Origin: Phycisphaerae bacterium SM23_33
Lineage (GTDB): Bacteria; Planctomycetota; Phycisphaerae; SM23-33
Direction of reading: 5' to 3'
NCBI GenBank assembly: GCA_001303665.1
Contig: LJUF01000176.1
Coordinates: 1-7,931, forward strand
Length of the DNA stretch: 7,931 bases
The notes under the pieces were generated by a model. That model was not told the origin of the DNA, did not search any database, and was given only the letters and a program-made list of their open reading frames with translations. A program made the position numbers and the translations under genes. Below are positions 6,000-7,931 of this stretch, piece by piece. How positions within the stretch are numbered: the stretch's first letter is position 1; every line of letters starts with the position of its first letter.

Positions 6000-6164
6000 T
6001 CCTGTCCTCGCAGCCCAGGCTCACCCGGTTTCGGATGATCCATCCTACAGAACGCCTGGGGGCAATCGCAAGCCCGGCGGAGGCATTTGCCATTATCGGC
6101 TCCTGCCGGGGCATATCCTGCGGATTCCGAACGGGCGGCGGGCAGCGGGCGCCGGCCGGGCCCA
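6000..6164. other. Spacer upstream of the exported hydrolase gene
   Basis: This spacer is 165 bases long. On the minus strand it holds a GATAAT about 95 bases before the hydrolase start, but no matching -35, and no T-tailed hairpin that would clearly end the ribonucleotide reductase transcript. A promoter for the hydrolase and beta-helix pair should be here if they are a separate unit, but I cannot pin it down. Confidence 0.35.
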
Positions 6165-7931
6165 TCAGGAGCAGATGGTGTAGCCGCAGCGCGGGCACCG
6201 GCTGCAGGCGACCTGGGCGTCCAGCGGGGCTTGGCAGCGCGGACACTGGACGGTGGAGCCGGCCTGGGCCTGCCAGTCCATCGGCTGGGCGGGGCGGCAC
6301 CCGTCGCGGTAGACGGTGATGCCCTTGCATCCGCTGCGATAGGCCTGTTCGAACACCGCCGCCACGTCGGCCGGCGTCGCCCCCGCCGGCAGGTTGATCG
6401 TCTTGGAGATGGCCCCGTCCACGTACTTCTGGAAGGTCGCCTGCATTTCCACGTGGCGGCTCGCCGGCACGTCGTGGGCGGTCACGAACACCCGGCGGAT
6501 GTCCTCCGGGATGCCCTCGACCTCGGCCAGCCGCTGCCCGCCGGCCAGACGCCCGGGAAGCCCTTCCGACCACAGCCCGCGCCGCTGCAGGGCTTCGCGG
6601 AAGATGGCGTTGACCTCCAGCAGCCTCTGCCCCTCCAGCACGTTCCGCCAGAACGCCAGGGCGAAGACCGGCTCGATGCCGCCCGAGCAGCCCGCGATGA
6701 TGCTGATCGTCCCGGTGGGGGCGACGGTGGTGACGGCGGCGTTCCGCAGCGGGCGGCGCCCGGCCGCGTCCCAGCGGCTGCCGGGGAAGTTGGGGAAAGC
6801 CCCGCGCCGCTCCGCCAGCGCCTCCGACGCCGCGAAGGCCTCCTCCCGCAGCCGCCGCGCCGCCCGCTCGGCGAAGCCCACCGCCTGCGGGCTGTCGTAG
6901 GAAATGCCCAGCTTCATCAGGGCGTCGGCGAAGCCCATCACCCCCAGCCCGATCTTGCGGTTGCCCAGGCACACCCGCCGGATCGGCTCGGCGATGTAAT
7001 TGTTCACGTCGATCACGTCGTCCAGGAACCGCACCGCCAGCCGGGCCACCCGGCCGAAGGAAGCCTCGTCAAACTCCCCCCGGGCGACGAACTTTGCCAG
7101 GCTGATGGAGCCGAGGTTGCACGCCTCGTAGTCCAGCAGGGGCTGTTCGCCGCAGGGGTTGGTGGCTTCGATGCGGCCCAGCTGCGGCGTCGGGTTGTCG
7201 GCGTTGACGCGGTCGATGAAGCACAGCCCCGGCTCGCCGGTGCCGTGGGCGGACCGGACGATCAGATTCCAGACGTCGCCGACGCTGTAGCAGGGCCCCT
7301 GGATATGGTCGGCGTCGTACAAGTCCGCCAGCGTGTAGTCGGCGATGTTGACGTGGCGGCCGATGACGTACCGGCGGCCGGTGCGCGGGTTGACGGTCAC
7401 GTGCGGGCGCTCCGGCCGCTGGAAGACGGCGTCGACGAACTCGTTGGGGACCTTGATGGAGATGTTGAAATTCTCGAACGCCCCCAGCTGCGACTTGGCG
7501 GTGACGAACCGGAGGATGTCCGGATGGGTGACGTTCATCATGCCCATGTTGGCCCCGCGGCGGAAGGCGCCCTGCTGGATGGCGTTGGTGGCCTCGGAAA
7601 AGACCCGCCAGAAGGAGACCGGCCCGGAGGTCGTCCCCCCGCTGGAGGCGATGTAGTCGCCGGTGGGGCGCAGCCGGTCGAAGGCAAAGCCCGTCCCCCC
7701 GCCGGCCTTCTGGATGAGGGCGGTGTACTTGACGGATTCGAAGATGCCTTCGATGCTGTCCTCCACCGGCAGCACGAAGCAGGCGCTGAGCATTCCCAGT
7801 TCCCGGCCGGCGTTCATGAGCGTCGGGCTGTTGGGCAGGAACACCCCGCCGGCCATCAGGTCGTAGAACTCCCGGGCCAGCGCGTCCTCTTGGCCGGCGG
7901 CGTCGTACCGGCGTTCGGCGGCCGCCACGGC
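6165..7931 (-). CDS. nrdJ: Adenosylcobalamin-dependent (class II) ribonucleotide reductase, 5' end outside the window
   Basis: This enzyme reduces ribonucleotides to deoxyribonucleotides using a thiyl radical generated by coenzyme B12, and needs no oxygen. The frame is open past the right edge; 587 residues from 7928 are visible and roughly 100 or more N-terminal residues are missing. Counting the codon at 7926-7928 as 1, the active site is complete. Cys50 in LSACF and Cys270 in EACNLGS form the redox pair. NPCGE (257-261) gives Asn257, the thiyl Cys259 and Glu261. The Cys259-Cys270 spacing of 11 is the one in the Thermotoga enzyme. AGGGTGFAF (75-83) and PTGTIS (404-409) are further family motifs. 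The tail carries CPRC (562-565), then Cys575, 578, 581 and 586, the Cys-rich C-terminal element of this type, thought to relay reducing power and possibly to bind zinc. There is no B2-subunit gene beside it, as expected for class II. A cobalamin riboswitch, if there is one, would lie outside the window. Confidence 0.94.
   Translation of the reverse strand, partial: AVAAAERRYDAAGQEDALAREFYDLMAGGVFLPNSPTLMNAGRELGMLSACFVLPVEDSIEGIFESVKYTALIQKAGGGTGFAFDRLRPTGDYIASSGGTTSGPVSFWRVFSEATNAIQQGAFRRGANMGMMNVTHPDILRFVTAKSQLGAFENFNISIKVPNEFVDAVFQRPERPHVTVNPRTGRRYVIGRHVNIADYTLADLYDADHIQGPCYSVGDVWNLIVRSAHGTGEPGLCFIDRVNADNPTPQLGRIEATNPCGEQPLLDYEACNLGSISLAKFVARGEFDEASFGRVARLAVRFLDDVIDVNNYIAEPIRRVCLGNRKIGLGVMGFADALMKLGISYDSPQAVGFAERAARRLREEAFAASEALAERRGAFPNFPGSRWDAAGRRPLRNAAVTTVAPTGTISIIAGCSGGIEPVFALAFWRNVLEGQRLLEVNAIFREALQRRGLWSEGLPGRLAGGQRLAEVEGIPEDIRRVFVTAHDVPASRHVEMQATFQKYVDGAISKTINLPAGATPADVAAVFEQAYRSGCKGITVYRDGCRPAQPMDWQAQAGSTVQCPRCQAPLDAQVACSRCPRCGYTICS

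Noticed and set aside
5791..6120. A small minus-strand frame with AGGAG before an ATG at about 6094, starting MANASAGLAIAP
   Set aside because: The ribosome binding site looks good, but the frame runs about 200 bases into the hydrolase gene out of phase and yields an Arg/Ala-rich sequence with no family features.
1..7931. CRISPR array, tRNA, insertion sequence or attachment site
   Set aside because: I looked on both strands and saw no regularly spaced long repeats, no cloverleaf-like sequence ending in CCA, no transposase motifs and no terminal inverted repeats.

Overview
The window reads as ordinary chromosomal DNA from a very G+C-rich bacterium. I lean towards the Planctomycetota or a neighbouring PVC lineage. 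The lean rests on a secreted parallel beta-helix protein of a type common there, a transketolase of the compact human-like type, a B12-dependent ribonucleotide reductase, frequent GTG starts, and a degenerate heptanucleotide repeat. None of these is diagnostic, so the lineage is an inference. I see no tRNA, rRNA, CRISPR array, transposase, phage gene or recognisable defence system.

Layout, left to right. The first 36 codons of a lipoprotein (minus strand) run off the left edge at base 1. Upstream of it, 109-349 is a structured spacer with two overlapping palindromes, a hairpin and a five-unit 7-bp repeat. Next is a transketolase gene (350-2190, minus). Both of its halves are well conserved, but they lie in different frames, and about 28 residues of the pyrimidine-binding domain are missing at the junction near base 904. 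A 404-base divergent spacer (2191-2594) carries two operator-like inverted repeats, a perfect TATAAT and a strong GC hairpin. It separates the transketolase from a plus-strand FMN-dependent azoreductase/quinone reductase (2595-3227). That gene converges on a minus-strand pair: a secreted beta-helix protein, possibly a GH141-like glycoside hydrolase (3297-5192), and an exported alpha/beta-hydrolase just upstream of it (5208-5999, 15-base gap). Upstream again, and running off the right edge, is the C-terminal three quarters of a class II ribonucleotide reductase (6165-7931, minus).

How the genes relate. The only pair I would call a working unit is the beta-helix protein and the exported hydrolase. 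They are almost contiguous, on the same strand, and both carry export signals, which suggests joint work on an extracellular glycan (inference). The other genes are independent housekeeping or redox functions.

The observation most worth checking is the transketolase lesion, which is either a real pseudogene or an assembly deletion. The short-repeat and palindrome structure after the transketolase stop comes next. I did not find a clearly new biological system here.
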